From assembly GCF_047344985.1 (NCBI RefSeq), contig NZ_CP178861.1:1054001-1118000 (forward strand): a stretch of 64,000 nucleotides of DNA, written 5' to 3'. Source of the stretch: Bdellovibrio sp047344985 (GTDB lineage: Bacteria; Bdellovibrionota; Bdellovibrionia; Bdellovibrionales; Bdellovibrionaceae). Made by a program: the position numbers and the translations under genes. Positions 1-9,419 of the stretch are shown here, piece by piece (position 1 is the first letter of the stretch; the number at the start of each line of letters is the position of its first letter). Below the pieces are notes generated by a model. That model worked only from the letters and a program-made list of their open reading frames with translations, ran no database searches and was not told the DNA's origin.

Positions 1-84
1 GAAGCTTCGCTGATATATTTAAAAAAATCAGCCTTTCCGGAAGTTCCCTTTAAAGAAGCGGAAACTGTGGGTGAAGAGGAGTAG
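1..84 (+). CDS. 3' end of an unidentified coding region
   Basis: An open frame runs in from the left edge and ends at TAG (82-84), two bases before the start of the slt-like gene. Only 27 residues are present, ending in an acidic tail (ETVGEEE). That is too short to name a family. The tight spacing suggests co-transcription with the next gene. Confidence 0.55.
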   Translation, partial: EASLIYLKKSAFPEVPFKEAETVGEEE

Positions 85-86
85 GA

Positions 87-2309
87 ATGAAAAAAACGGT
101 GACAACACTGACGGTGCTTTTTGCGGCCTCTGCCGGAGCGCAGGTGCAAAAAGTGGATTTAAAGAAAGACCTTTCTGCAGCTCACGTTGTGGACCTTTAT
201 CAAATCACGGGGAAGAAAAATAAAACTCTGGCACCGTTGTCACAGCTTAAGGATTATGAAATTCACTTAAAGTGGCAAGAGTGTATTGCGTTGGCCCCAA
301 AAGTTTTCGCGGCTCAAAAGGAACTGCGTGGTTGGGTCGGGCAAACGTGGCTTCATTGTTTAGAACAAGGGCAAAAGAAAAAGAATGACATGGCGGCGAT
401 GGAAAAAGCATTGTCGATTTTAAGCACTCACAAAGATCTTTTTAAAGAAGGTCCTTGGGCTGATGATTTAGCAAGCCGTTGGGTTTCGTTGCGATTAGAT
501 CAACTGGAAGCACAAGTGCAAAAAAAAGAAGCCAAAGCAGGAAATGCTCTGGAAGAACTTCTCAGTGAGCCGTTTAAATTAAGCAAAGAACAAAAATCAC
601 GCGTTTATCAAGCCTTGGGCGATTTGGCATTGGCAAAAGTGAATTATCACGAAGCGCAGTTCCTGTATGAGGAAGCGCAAGATCAAAAAGATTCTAAGTA
701 TCTTCAAGAAAAGTTAGAATTCTTAGTAAAAGCCCGCGGGGAAAGCATTTCACCGAAAGTCGTCATTGAAACTCCGGAACTGGGTGGAGAAGAAGTTAAA
801 ATCGAAGAACGTCTTCGCCAGTCTTTAAAGCAAAATGACTCTGTGGCGGCTTTAAAAGATGCGATCACAGTTTTAAATCAATATCCTGGAAGCCGATCGG
901 CTCGTCGTCTGAAAGACAAGCCTTTAGAGATTTACAACTCCTTGGCTGAAAAATTGGCGAAGGTCAAAGCTCTCAATGAAATGGAAGAAGCTGATAGCAG
1001 TCGATTGTTGGATTGGGCACAGAACCTGCACCGTCGCGGCGATTATGCGGGTGCAATGTCTTTAGCTCAAGCGGCGGCAGAAAAAAGTCCGATGTCTCCA
1101 CAAATTCCCAGTGCTTTGTGGATTGCAGGGCGCTGTGCTCACTTCTTAGGTCAGTATGACCGGGCGTTAGAGCATTTTCAAAAATTGATCACTTACAATA
1201 ACGGTTCAGATGAAGCGGCAGAAGCTCTTTTCCGTTCCAGTTTGATTTACTATCGCAAAAAAGATTTTTCAACGGCATCGGCTCTGCTGGAGCGTCTTTT
1301 ACTACAGGGACGTGATCGTTATGATCTCAATGCGCAGTACTGGTTGATTCGCTCGTTGCAGGAAACAAATCCGGAGCGCGCAAAACAAACAGCCGCAGCA
1401 TTGATCGAAAAGTATCCGTTCTCTTATTATGGTTTGCGCCTTCGTGCGGAATCACAGGACGGAAAACTCTCTTGGCCAGATCTGAAAGACAAACCGCCAA
1501 AGTTGCAGACAGAATTTTATCTTGCAGGAAATCAGAAAAAATCATGGCAGCGTTTTAAAAAACTTTCGGATGCAGGTTGGGTGAGTGAAGCGCAGTCGGA
1601 ACTCTCGGCACTTCCACCTGTTAAAGATGCCACGGTGAAAGTGTCTTTGGCTGAAAAAATGTCTGAGCGTCAGCAATACATGACAGCGATTCGTTTGATC
1701 AATGATGCTTTGGAAACAGATCCGAGTTTGCGTCGAGAGCAATTTGTGAAGCTGGGGTATCCTGAAGTTTTTGGTTCTTTGTATCAAGCTGAGGCGGAAC
1801 GCTACGGTGTGCATGCTTCTCTGTTGCGAAGTCTTACTCGTCAGGAAAGTGCGTTTAATCTGCGTGCGGTCTCAACATCGAATGCTTTAGGGTTGATGCA
1901 AATGATTCCGCCCACAGCGCAGGAAGTGTCGAAAAAATTAGGACTCAAAATCGAATTGCCGGATGATATGTTCCGCCCTGAAGTGAATATTCCCATGGGT
2001 TCGTTTTATATTTCCCAGATGTTAGACCAGTTCGAAAACAACGTGCCTTTCGCTCTAGCAGCGTATAACGCGGGACCCTATCGTTTGCAAACATGGCTTG
2101 AAGGAAGAACTGAGGTGAGCGAATTAATCGCAAAACCCAGCAGCTCTCCTCGTGATGAAGTATGGTTTGATGAACTTCCATGGACAGAAACAAGCTTTTA
2201 CGTGAAGGCGATCTTGCGCAATGTTTTGCTCTATCGTCTAGCGGAGGAGAGCAGTTTCACTCTAAAACCCGTCTTATGGCAGGATTTGCTGAATAAAAAG
2301 GCAAAATAA
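87..2309 (+). CDS. slt: Soluble lytic transglycosylase, Slt70-like
   Basis: Predicted periplasmic enzyme of 740 residues that cleaves the MurNAc-GlcNAc bond of peptidoglycan with formation of a 1,6-anhydro end. A signal peptide (MKKTVTTLTVLFAASAGAQ) is followed by a long alpha-helical TPR-like superhelix (about 25-560), as in Slt70. The C-terminal lysozyme-like SLT domain has catalytic Glu587 in RQESAFN, then ALGLMQMIPPTA and AAYNAGP, all canonical family motifs. The start follows an AGGAG-type ribosome site just after the upstream stop. It sits directly before a second lytic transglycosylase, so the pair probably serves wall turnover or prey-wall remodelling; the predatory role is inference. 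Confidence 0.9.
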   Translation: MKKTVTTLTVLFAASAGAQVQKVDLKKDLSAAHVVDLYQITGKKNKTLAPLSQLKDYEIHLKWQECIALAPKVFAAQKELRGWVGQTWLHCLEQGQKKKNDMAAMEKALSILSTHKDLFKEGPWADDLASRWVSLRLDQLEAQVQKKEAKAGNALEELLSEPFKLSKEQKSRVYQALGDLALAKVNYHEAQFLYEEAQDQKDSKYLQEKLEFLVKARGESISPKVVIETPELGGEEVKIEERLRQSLKQNDSVAALKDAITVLNQYPGSRSARRLKDKPLEIYNSLAEKLAKVKALNEMEEADSSRLLDWAQNLHRRGDYAGAMSLAQAAAEKSPMSPQIPSALWIAGRCAHFLGQYDRALEHFQKLITYNNGSDEAAEALFRSSLIYYRKKDFSTASALLERLLLQGRDRYDLNAQYWLIRSLQETNPERAKQTAAALIEKYPFSYYGLRLRAESQDGKLSWPDLKDKPPKLQTEFYLAGNQKKSWQRFKKLSDAGWVSEAQSELSALPPVKDATVKVSLAEKMSERQQYMTAIRLINDALETDPSLRREQFVKLGYPEVFGSLYQAEAERYGVHASLLRSLTRQESAFNLRAVSTSNALGLMQMIPPTAQEVSKKLGLKIELPDDMFRPEVNIPMGSFYISQMLDQFENNVPFALAAYNAGPYRLQTWLEGRTEVSELIAKPSSSPRDEVWFDELPWTETSFYVKAILRNVLLYRLAEESSFTLKPVLWQDLLNKKAK

Positions 2310-2378
2310 GGGAGATGTTTTATTGAAAAACTCCTCAGGGCACTGTAGCCTGAAATCTGTGTCGGAGGAGAGGGACTC

Positions 2379-3956
2379 ATGAGGAGACTTTTTACATTGA
2401 GTTTGGTCCTGGCCTTTGTGGCGGGATGTGCGCACAAGAACGTAAGCACAACAGCAGCCGGAGGTTCAGAAGGAGCCAATGCTGAAACGGAAATCAAGGA
2501 CATCAGTTCCTTCCGTTTGTCAGACCCCGAAGGGCCCAAAGTGGTCGATCAAGAATTGGAATCAATCCCTACGGAAGTGAATCCTCTTGTTGAAAAATGG
2601 ATTGCCTATTTCCAAGGTCGCGGTCGCCCGCACATGGAAAGATATTTAGCACGTTCTACACGTTACGAAAAACTGATGAAAAAAGTTTTGCGTGACAACG
2701 GACTTCCTGAAGATCTTTTTTACATCGCGTTGATCGAATCTGGTTTTAGCTCTCAAGCAACATCGCATGCAGCGGCTGTCGGTTACTGGCAGTTTATCCG
2801 CGGCACAGGAAAACGTTATGGTCTTGAGATCAGCGCTTTCGTCGATGAACGTCGTGACCCTGTTTTTGCCACCCAAGCAGCGGCAGAATACTTCAAAGGT
2901 CTTTATAGCGTTTTCGGTTCTTGGTATTTGGCAATGGCGTCCTACAACGTGGGTGAAAACCGCGTGAAGCGCGAAGTGATGAATCACTACACGCGTGACT
3001 TCTGGGAGCTTGCTCGTAAAAAACGTTTGCCAAAAGAAACAATCAATTACGTTCCTAAATTCATCGCAGCGAAAATGATCGGTAAAGATCCAGCGAAATA
3101 CGGATTTGACGATATTGATTATCTTCCACCGATTGAGTTTGATCACATCACTCTAAAGCAACCCGTGAACCTTCGTTCCATGGCTGAAAAATTGAATTTG
3201 AACTATGAGGATTTCAAAGCCCTCAATCCAAAGTTCAAAGGAGAAGTGGCAACGGTTAAAGGTGAAGAGTTGATCTTGCGTATTCCACCAGGAACAACGG
3301 AAGCAGCAACAGTGGCAGCAAATGAAAGTGTAGTCGCGAATGTTCAATTTATCGCAGACTCTGGTGACACTCAGGCCTACCGCATTCGTCGCGGTGATAC
3401 TCTGAGCACGGTGGCTCGTAAGTACCGCACGACAGTCGCGTATCTTCGTGATCTCAATGATCTTCCGCGCCGTAAGCCATTGCGCGTGGGTATGAGAATC
3501 TACGTTCCGGATCGCACTCCGATCAGAGACCGTACTTCTGTGAATCGCTCTATCGTGGCTAAGAAATCTGCTCCTGCTGACTCTGGTATTCAAAAAGTAA
3601 GTGCCACAGTGAGTGCTGATGGCCGTTACTACATCGTACAATCCGGTGACTCTTTGTTCACGATTGCTCGCAAGTATTCAACAAGCGTTTCTGAGCTTCA
3701 GCGTTTGAACAGCATCAAGCGTGGTCGCACATTGAAAGTCGGAATGAAATTGCGTGTGCCAACTCCAGACAGTTCTTCTGTTCGTGAAGTGGCGAAAGCA
3801 AAAGTTCACGTTGTTAAAAGAGGCGAAAATCTTTCTGCGATCGCCGCGAAATACAATGTGTCGATGTCAGACATTAAGCAAAAAAACAAAATCCGCAATC
3901 CTGCTTCTTTGGTTGTCGGATCACGCATCGTAATTCCCTCTGAATCAGCACAATAA
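2379..3956 (+). CDS. mltD: Membrane-bound lytic transglycosylase D-like, LysM lipoprotein
   Basis: 525-residue predicted lipoprotein: the signal sequence ends in the lipobox VAGC, so it is probably anchored in a membrane, most likely the outer one. The SLT domain (about 95-230) carries catalytic Glu120 in ALIESGFSS followed by AVGYWQFIRGTGKRYGL and MASYNVGENRV, the MltD pattern. Three LysM peptidoglycan-binding repeats follow (about 329-376, 418-461 and 475-520), each starting with a xVxxGDxL-type motif. A strong GGAGGAGAGG ribosome site precedes the ATG. The gene ends just before a repeat element and a bidirectional terminator. Family assignment is firm; the physiological target wall (self or prey) is unknown. 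Confidence 0.92.
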   Translation: MRRLFTLSLVLAFVAGCAHKNVSTTAAGGSEGANAETEIKDISSFRLSDPEGPKVVDQELESIPTEVNPLVEKWIAYFQGRGRPHMERYLARSTRYEKLMKKVLRDNGLPEDLFYIALIESGFSSQATSHAAAVGYWQFIRGTGKRYGLEISAFVDERRDPVFATQAAAEYFKGLYSVFGSWYLAMASYNVGENRVKREVMNHYTRDFWELARKKRLPKETINYVPKFIAAKMIGKDPAKYGFDDIDYLPPIEFDHITLKQPVNLRSMAEKLNLNYEDFKALNPKFKGEVATVKGEELILRIPPGTTEAATVAANESVVANVQFIADSGDTQAYRIRRGDTLSTVARKYRTTVAYLRDLNDLPRRKPLRVGMRIYVPDRTPIRDRTSVNRSIVAKKSAPADSGIQKVSATVSADGRYYIVQSGDSLFTIARKYSTSVSELQRLNSIKRGRTLKVGMKLRVPTPDSSSVREVAKAKVHVVKRGENLSAIAAKYNVSMSDIKQKNKIRNPASLVVGSRIVIPSESAQ

Positions 3957-3958
3957 AA

Positions 3959-3990
3959 GTGCCGGGGATTTTTTACAACCATAGTGCATA
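3959..3990 (+). repeat. Dispersed intergenic repeat, copy 1
   Basis: Two bases after the mltD stop lies GTGCCGGGGATTTTTTAC, followed by a short variable stretch and GTGCAT. A near-identical unit lies immediately after the stop of the gene ending at 53202. The matching position and sequence argue for a repeat family or a shared 3' element rather than chance. Confidence 0.55.
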
Positions 3991-4024
3991 AAAAAAAGGG
4001 ACTCACCAGAGTCCCTTTTTTATT
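3988..4024. terminator. Bidirectional intrinsic terminator between convergent genes
   Basis: Perfect 7-bp stem GGGACTC (3998-4004) and GAGTCCC (4009-4015) with an ACCA loop, flanked by an A-run on the left and a T-run on the right. It can therefore terminate mltD rightward and the VWA lipoprotein gene leftward. Confidence 0.85.
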
Positions 4025-4047
4025 TGTCTTTGTAGCATTAGACAAAA

Positions 4048-5673
4048 TTAGAAAATCACCAATTTAATGCTGTCTGAAGCAGATAGCTTGATGTTCTTAA
4101 AGTTGATTTTGCCATCATGAACTTCGTAAACATTGGATTTCAACTTCACGATCGTTCCGTCAGCGTGAGAAAGAATCACGTCGCGGATTTGTTGATCTTC
4201 CGGAATCGTTAAATCAAACTCCTGCGATACGTAAGTCGACGCAGCCGCAATTTCTTCAAAAGCATTTGTGAAAGTGTCATCGCCCGGGCAGATCGAGTAA
4301 GTTTTAATATTAAATGGTGAAAGCTCAGAGAGTCTTACTAGCGAATCACCATTGGACTGACCTTGGTTCAAAGCACAAGCCTGACCTTTGATGTTTGTGA
4401 CGATGGACATAAAGAAGTTACTACCCATCTTGGAGGCCGCTAAGTCTTTTAAGAATGACTCAGCCAATGTAGGAGCGCTGTTTAGATAATACTGGGCGCG
4501 GGTCACTGCGCCTACGAAATACTGCGTGTTCGAGCGGCACGCTTGAGTGCCAAGAACACCGGTATATACCACCGCCATATATTGCATCATGTTCGCACTG
4601 CCACGGTAAGGATTCACGCAGTAGTCGACAGCATTCTCACTAGGCAAAGAAGTCGAGAATCCGTAAGTATAATTTTTGTATTTGCAGCTCGCCACGTGCG
4701 CCGAATTAAAGAAGACTTTCGTGTTCACTATGAGAGTCGTGGTGCCAACACGGGCCGCAACGGATTTGCTGATGGCATTGGCATCGTCCGCCGCGCAATT
4801 CTGGCCTTCCATATTCTCAACACCACGGATAATAGAGCCAACACGGTCCGTGAAAGTGAGGGCTTGCACAGTAGATTTCACGCCGTCTCTTTCTGTGTAA
4901 CCTTCGCCGACAATTTCATATTCAACCATCGTGCGGCTGTAAAGATAAGAGCGGAACGTTGTTAGTGTGTTCACGGATTCTTTCTTACAGTGGTTAGCGG
5001 CACTGTAGTTGTCTTCGTCCGTCAAAAGAAACACCACAGTTTTTTCGTTTTCACTTAACTTCGCCGGAGTTTGTGAAAGGAACTGGATCACGCTGCACAG
5101 TCCGGATTCCTGATCGATGCCGCCGATACCGACGCCTTTGATGGCTGATCTAATTTTGTTAAGAACGGTTTGTCTGGCGGTTTCAGAGTCCGTGGGATTT
5201 AAAACAAAATTAGTCGGATTCAAAGTACCGAAGTTCAACTTCGCAACTTGATTCTCCGGTGAGCCTGTCAGCTCAGCGGCTGTTTTGACGTAGGTTTCAA
5301 CGCCGTTGTTAACCATGCCGTAGCCCATAATGGTGTTAGTGGCATAGCTTGAAGTCGTCAAAAGATGAACAGTAACTTTTTTGCTGGAAAGACTTGTCAA
5401 AAGTTTATCGGCTTTTTCCGCCAGAGCTTCTTGCGATTGTTTCATTGTGGCCGAGTTGTCGATCACAAGGACCAATTGAGTCGAAGGATACTCTTTGGAC
5501 TCTTCAGGTTTTAAACTCACGACCTGAGCGTTCGGAGGCAAATCGCCGTAAATATTGTATGCGGAATTTGCATCGATAGAAAATTGCAGACCATTATTGG
5601 GCGCGCAGTTTTGAAAGAACGTAACGTTTAAAACAGAAAGAGCCACAAGCAAAGCGGCATTTGATTTCTTCAT
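4048..5673 (-). CDS. VWA-domain lipoprotein
   Basis: 541-residue predicted lipoprotein. I place the start at 5673 because MKKSNAALLVALSVLN gives a clean signal peptide with lipobox FQNC and a GGGGGAA ribosome site precedes it; a longer frame reaches 5718. After the lipobox a von Willebrand factor A fold begins: LVIDNSATMKQSQ matches the MIDAS DxSxxM metal site, and VVFLLTDEDNYS is the conserved later strand. Several cysteines suggest periplasmic or surface disulfides. VWA domains bind protein partners through a divalent metal; the partner is unknown. A second VWA lipoprotein lies at 38870-39886. Function is not assignable beyond a surface-binding role. Confidence 0.7.
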   Translation of the reverse strand: MKKSNAALLVALSVLNVTFFQNCAPNNGLQFSIDANSAYNIYGDLPPNAQVVSLKPEESKEYPSTQLVLVIDNSATMKQSQEALAEKADKLLTSLSSKKVTVHLLTTSSYATNTIMGYGMVNNGVETYVKTAAELTGSPENQVAKLNFGTLNPTNFVLNPTDSETARQTVLNKIRSAIKGVGIGGIDQESGLCSVIQFLSQTPAKLSENEKTVVFLLTDEDNYSAANHCKKESVNTLTTFRSYLYSRTMVEYEIVGEGYTERDGVKSTVQALTFTDRVGSIIRGVENMEGQNCAADDANAISKSVAARVGTTTLIVNTKVFFNSAHVASCKYKNYTYGFSTSLPSENAVDYCVNPYRGSANMMQYMAVVYTGVLGTQACRSNTQYFVGAVTRAQYYLNSAPTLAESFLKDLAASKMGSNFFMSIVTNIKGQACALNQGQSNGDSLVRLSELSPFNIKTYSICPGDDTFTNAFEEIAAASTYVSQEFDLTIPEDQQIRDVILSHADGTIVKLKSNVYEVHDGKINFKNIKLSASDSIKLVIF

Positions 5674-5880
5674 GTCATTCCCCCGAACACAAGAAGCTAT
5701 GTTTTTAAAGAATACCATTGTTCGCTCGAGAAACTCAGTTTTTCTGTCGGCGGCTGATCAAAATAAGATGTCTATTAGTTCGACGCCGTCTTAGCCCAGT
5801 GATTCTGCGGAGCTGTCAATAATTCATCGGATAGACGGCGGTAAAGAAGAGATGTTCCCTGTCAAACTTGCGAACGCTTT

Positions 5881-6966
5881 CTATACTTCCTCAATATGAA
5901 AATGACGAATGGCCTCTTTAATCTTTTGGATGAGGATGTTTTTTTCCGGCGTGGCGGTGGCCTTCTTAATCTCGTTGCGACGGCCATTGTAGAGATAATA
6001 CAAGTAGTCTTGCAGAGTTTCCTCGGTAATCTCTTTATGAGACGAAGCCATATTGCGCAGTTCTTTTAATTGTTCTGCGGCGAACGCCAAAGTCGTGATG
6101 GCGGCGTTTTCCGGTTTACGCAATTCGCTTTTTTCAATGTGATAGTGCTCCGTGATCACGTCGGGAATGTTTTTGATCTGTGTCGGACCGCGACTGTTTG
6201 CGCTGGTGTCAAAACCATTTCCTTTAAGAACCGAAACTACAACGGGAGCTGTTTGTTTTAAACGGTACTTCCAGCTTGTGCCATAGTCTGTTTCCGGCGA
6301 AAGTACGCCGAAAGCAAATTCCGCCAGCATATTGTATTCGTCGTTTTCGATTTGCAGAAGTTCCATCAACTTCTTTTTTTCTTCCTGCAATGCTTGGACA
6401 TATTTCCTTGTAAAACGGTCGGTGAAATCCACCGACATCTCGCTGTTCTTCGCAACAACGTTTAAAGGCGAGTAGTTAAAGGCCGGACGATTTCTTAATA
6501 CTTGAGCTGCACCGAAGGTCAGTGTTTGATTGCGAATGCGGAAACGGTGATCCGTGGATTCCGGCAAAACATAAATCGGGGTGCCTGCGTGCAGACTGAA
6601 ATTTCCCAAAAAGAGCGCATGAACGGAATCATCTTTTTCAGCTTTGCCATAGTGGAACGCTTGTTTTGCACCGGAATAAATATAAATTCCGGCGCCGCCT
6701 TTTTCCAATTCATCACCAGGATAAACACGGATGGAAGCTTTGCTCAAAACTTGGTTTTGTTCGCCAAACAATATCGCGGTTTTTTCTTTTTTATTTATCA
6801 CCACATATTGTGACGTCGCCCACTTGCTGTGAAAGTATTTAATCGCGGCAAGATCGCCTTGCTGATTGATTTTGTTTTTTTCTTCAAAGTAAGTGCGGAA
6901 GTCGCCCGAGGCCCAAGCCCATGAGGATGTGAAAACTAAAACGATGGAAAAAATAAGCTTCATCAT
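5881..6966 (-). CDS. Secreted protein with possible lysozyme-like C-terminal domain
   Basis: 361 residues after choosing the Met-Met start at 6966, which lies two bases from the stop of the upstream gene and gives a signal peptide (MMKLIFSIVLVFTSSWAWAS). The C-terminal half resembles a goose-lysozyme/SLT fold: a candidate catalytic Glu in LSPETDYGTSWK, then NSRGPTQIKNIP in the position of the usual GLMQ segment, and YLYNGRR like the terminal AYNAG motif. The N-terminal half (YVVINKKEKTAILFG...) looks faintly like an L,D-transpeptidase strand but has no catalytic Cys. Assignment to muralytic enzymes is inference. It is probably co-transcribed with the phospholipase D-like gene. Confidence 0.55.
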   Translation of the reverse strand: MMKLIFSIVLVFTSSWAWASGDFRTYFEEKNKINQQGDLAAIKYFHSKWATSQYVVINKKEKTAILFGEQNQVLSKASIRVYPGDELEKGGAGIYIYSGAKQAFHYGKAEKDDSVHALFLGNFSLHAGTPIYVLPESTDHRFRIRNQTLTFGAAQVLRNRPAFNYSPLNVVAKNSEMSVDFTDRFTRKYVQALQEEKKKLMELLQIENDEYNMLAEFAFGVLSPETDYGTSWKYRLKQTAPVVVSVLKGNGFDTSANSRGPTQIKNIPDVITEHYHIEKSELRKPENAAITTLAFAAEQLKELRNMASSHKEITEETLQDYLYYLYNGRRNEIKKATATPEKNILIQKIKEAIRHFHIEEV

Positions 6967-6967
6967 T

Positions 6968-8722
6968 TTATTGGCCTCGCTCTGAAAGAGTATCGGCGTC
7001 ATCGCCAGAAGTATCTGGCAATGCTCTCATATTTCTGCGGTTGGCTTCTTGAGTTACGGACTTGGCAGATTGCTGATAGAGGTACAAGAAAAAGCCTCGA
7101 GCTTGAGTCACGATGTTTTTATCTTTAACAATCACGATCTGTTCGTTATTGCTTTCGGCATTTTCACTTGGATTAAAGGACGTACCTAAAACCGCCAAAG
7201 AGTCTTCAGGGAAAATAAAGACCTTATGATGAATTTTAGAGGTCGTCTTGACGCTCGAACCGTCTTCCAATTTTAAATGTCTTTCGCCGTAAATCTCAGG
7301 AGCCGTGCGAATAGTCTGCTGCAGGTTCGTCACGCCCAAAGCGCCAAGGGCACTAAGAATAGGGGCCTCTTGATCGACAAGATATTTTCCTGATGTCAGA
7401 TCTTTCTTAAGGCCCGACAAAGAAAGGAAGACGCTCCACTCGCGCATGGCAAAGGGTGTGTCTCCGACAGAGCGGAACTCAAACGTTCCACGCTCTTCCA
7501 TATCTCGCTTCGCTCTTTGAAAAAGAGCATCTTGAATCTGCTTTGAAGAAAACGCAAAGTGCACGGCTTCAATAGGACCGTGAGTGTTTAAGATCAACGG
7601 AACGTAAATGCTTTTATTGACGTCACCATCTCCACCTTTTGGTGAAAAGGAAAGAACAATGTAAGGCGTCTCTTGAGCATCTTTTTTATCACCAAAGATT
7701 TTAAAACTTCCACCTATCGGGTACTGACTTTGTCCACGGATTTTAAATTCCAAAGTTTTACGAAGCTCCGCTTGTGTGACTTGCGCGGGCAAAGTTCCCA
7801 AAATAATCAAAGCGTGGTTGGCGTTAGGAATGGAATAAATCGGCCTTTTTTCTTTGGGAATATCGACAAGGTCACCTTCGGGACCAATGCAGCTTTGTGT
7901 AAAGTTGCCAGATAAGAAAAGCACGGCTGCGCGAGGACCGAACGGATCGCGCACGATAATTTTTTGGTGATTCAGACCGACAGAATTAACGGCCACGGTT
8001 TTAAAGTTTTCACTTTCAATCTCTGAAAGGAAATCAAAAATCTTTTTGACTTCAGGTCGAGTGGAAATAGTTCCGGCGTCGATACCACCGTGAACCTTCA
8101 CACCTTTTTTGAGATGGCGATTTTTAAGGGCATCTGCAATCACTTGAAGATCAAAGTCAAAAACATTGTACCAAATTTCTTGTTCAGCTCCGTTGATAAA
8201 ATCCACAACGACTTTACGAAGATCATCACCGCGCACCACACTTTTTGGATCATTCAAGTTGCGCAAGTGAGGATGATTAACAAACAAGCGCATACCCTTG
8301 TATCCCGGAGCATCTCCCGGCAAAGAAAGCACGGCAGGATTGTTCGGGCTGGCGTAAGCTTCGATTTGTTTTTGAAAATCAGGGGACTGCACCAGATTTT
8401 TGAGCTGAGCCTTGACGGTCTTTAAATACTCCGCGTAGGTCTCGGGTGACTCAGATTGAGACACGGCCAAACGAGTCGTAACCTGTTCAATGAGCGGCAT
8501 GTATTCCGGTTTGTTTTGCAGAATGAAAACGATCTGACTTTGCGTGAGAGGTTGAGGCTGCTGCACCAAAGCCTCGTTAAGCGCTTTATAAAGGTCTTTA
8601 TTCGACATGACTTTGTAGGTGAGATCAAAGATCTTCGCATAGTCATAGCTCTGAGCCGCAAGGCCCGAAAGACTTAATAAAAGAACAAATAAAAATGAAA
8701 CAAAGCGGGATGTTTTCATCAT
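6968..8722 (-). CDS. Secreted phospholipase D-family protein
   Basis: 584 residues with a signal peptide (KTSRFVSFLFVLLLSLSGLAAQS) and two HKD-type motifs: NHQKIIVRD near residue 252 and IHHKVFIF near residue 499, the latter followed by GTSFNPSENAESNNEQ. Two HKD half-sites define the PLD superfamily, which forms a phospho-histidine intermediate and acts on phospholipids or nucleic acids. The signal peptide places it in the periplasm or outside. Two adjacent ATG codons (8722 and 8719) are possible starts. It is divergent from the prepilin cluster and abuts the possible muralytic gene downstream. A role in prey membrane attack is plausible but not shown. Confidence 0.82.
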   Translation of the reverse strand: MMKTSRFVSFLFVLLLSLSGLAAQSYDYAKIFDLTYKVMSNKDLYKALNEALVQQPQPLTQSQIVFILQNKPEYMPLIEQVTTRLAVSQSESPETYAEYLKTVKAQLKNLVQSPDFQKQIEAYASPNNPAVLSLPGDAPGYKGMRLFVNHPHLRNLNDPKSVVRGDDLRKVVVDFINGAEQEIWYNVFDFDLQVIADALKNRHLKKGVKVHGGIDAGTISTRPEVKKIFDFLSEIESENFKTVAVNSVGLNHQKIIVRDPFGPRAAVLFLSGNFTQSCIGPEGDLVDIPKEKRPIYSIPNANHALIILGTLPAQVTQAELRKTLEFKIRGQSQYPIGGSFKIFGDKKDAQETPYIVLSFSPKGGDGDVNKSIYVPLILNTHGPIEAVHFAFSSKQIQDALFQRAKRDMEERGTFEFRSVGDTPFAMREWSVFLSLSGLKKDLTSGKYLVDQEAPILSALGALGVTNLQQTIRTAPEIYGERHLKLEDGSSVKTTSKIHHKVFIFPEDSLAVLGTSFNPSENAESNNEQIVIVKDKNIVTQARGFFLYLYQQSAKSVTQEANRRNMRALPDTSGDDADTLSERGQ

Positions 8723-8891
8723 CCTGCTTAACAGAGCAAAATTCCGGCCTCTTCAGAGGAGATATAGAGGTTTTTACGTCAGGAAATCGACAAAGAAGGT
8801 TCGGAGGTAACAAATATAGTCACTCTGAGCGAACAGAAAGAAGGGCCAGGTGCCTTTACTCGAAATCTTGAATTGCATAGTCTTATGGCAC

Positions 8892-9419
8892 ATGCACGTT
8901 TTTAGAAACAGCGGCGGGCTGACCATTCTTGAGAGCCTTGTTGCCATCCTTGTAGTCTCCATTGCTACGATGGCGGCGGCCGTTGTATTTAACAACTACT
9001 GGGCCATCTCCTCGGATCTCTCGCGGGAAGGAAAATCCAACGATCTTTCCGTCACGATTTTTACGGATGTCTTTAAGTCACCCCGTTATAAAATCGCACG
9101 GCTTTGCAGTGACAAGAATGCCTGGGAACAACGCACGAGCAGTCCGTGTGAAGCCATCAGTCTAGAGACAGAAAAAGTGGGAGTGCCCATCAATGCGGAA
9201 AATATCAACGACATTCCCGCTATGGGTGAACTTCTAGGAAAGAACTTGGCGTTTTTTATCGGGCCTCACTATGCCTCTCCAAGCTGTATTGATTTAATGT
9301 ATTGCAAGTACATCGTCGCCAATCAGCTCTTGGAACTGTCATTTAATTATTATTATTTTTCTACGAAATCACAAAAACTGGAATTTAAGACTGTGAAAAT
9401 TCGGAGGGGACCGTGGTGA
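8892..9419 (+). CDS. Prepilin-like protein (minor pilin, PilV-type)
   Basis: About 175 residues if started at the ATG at 8892; a longer frame starts with GTG at 8850, and neither has a clear ribosome site. Type IV prepilin signature: a short basic leader, then NSGG followed by LTILESLVAILVVSIATMAAAVVF, with the cleavage Gly and Glu at +5 of the mature protein. The rest is a globular head with several Cys. The stop overlaps the start of the next prepilin gene, so the two are translationally coupled. First gene of a three-prepilin run leading to a fibre protein, probably a minor-pilin priming or tip complex. Confidence 0.72.
   Translation: MHVFRNSGGLTILESLVAILVVSIATMAAAVVFNNYWAISSDLSREGKSNDLSVTIFTDVFKSPRYKIARLCSDKNAWEQRTSSPCEAISLETEKVGVPINAENINDIPAMGELLGKNLAFFIGPHYASPSCIDLMYCKYIVANQLLELSFNYYYFSTKSQKLEFKTVKIRRGPW

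Noticed and set aside
5881..6966. L,D-transpeptidase (YkuD) assignment from the N-terminal strand pattern
   Set aside because: The required SxGC catalytic cysteine motif is absent.
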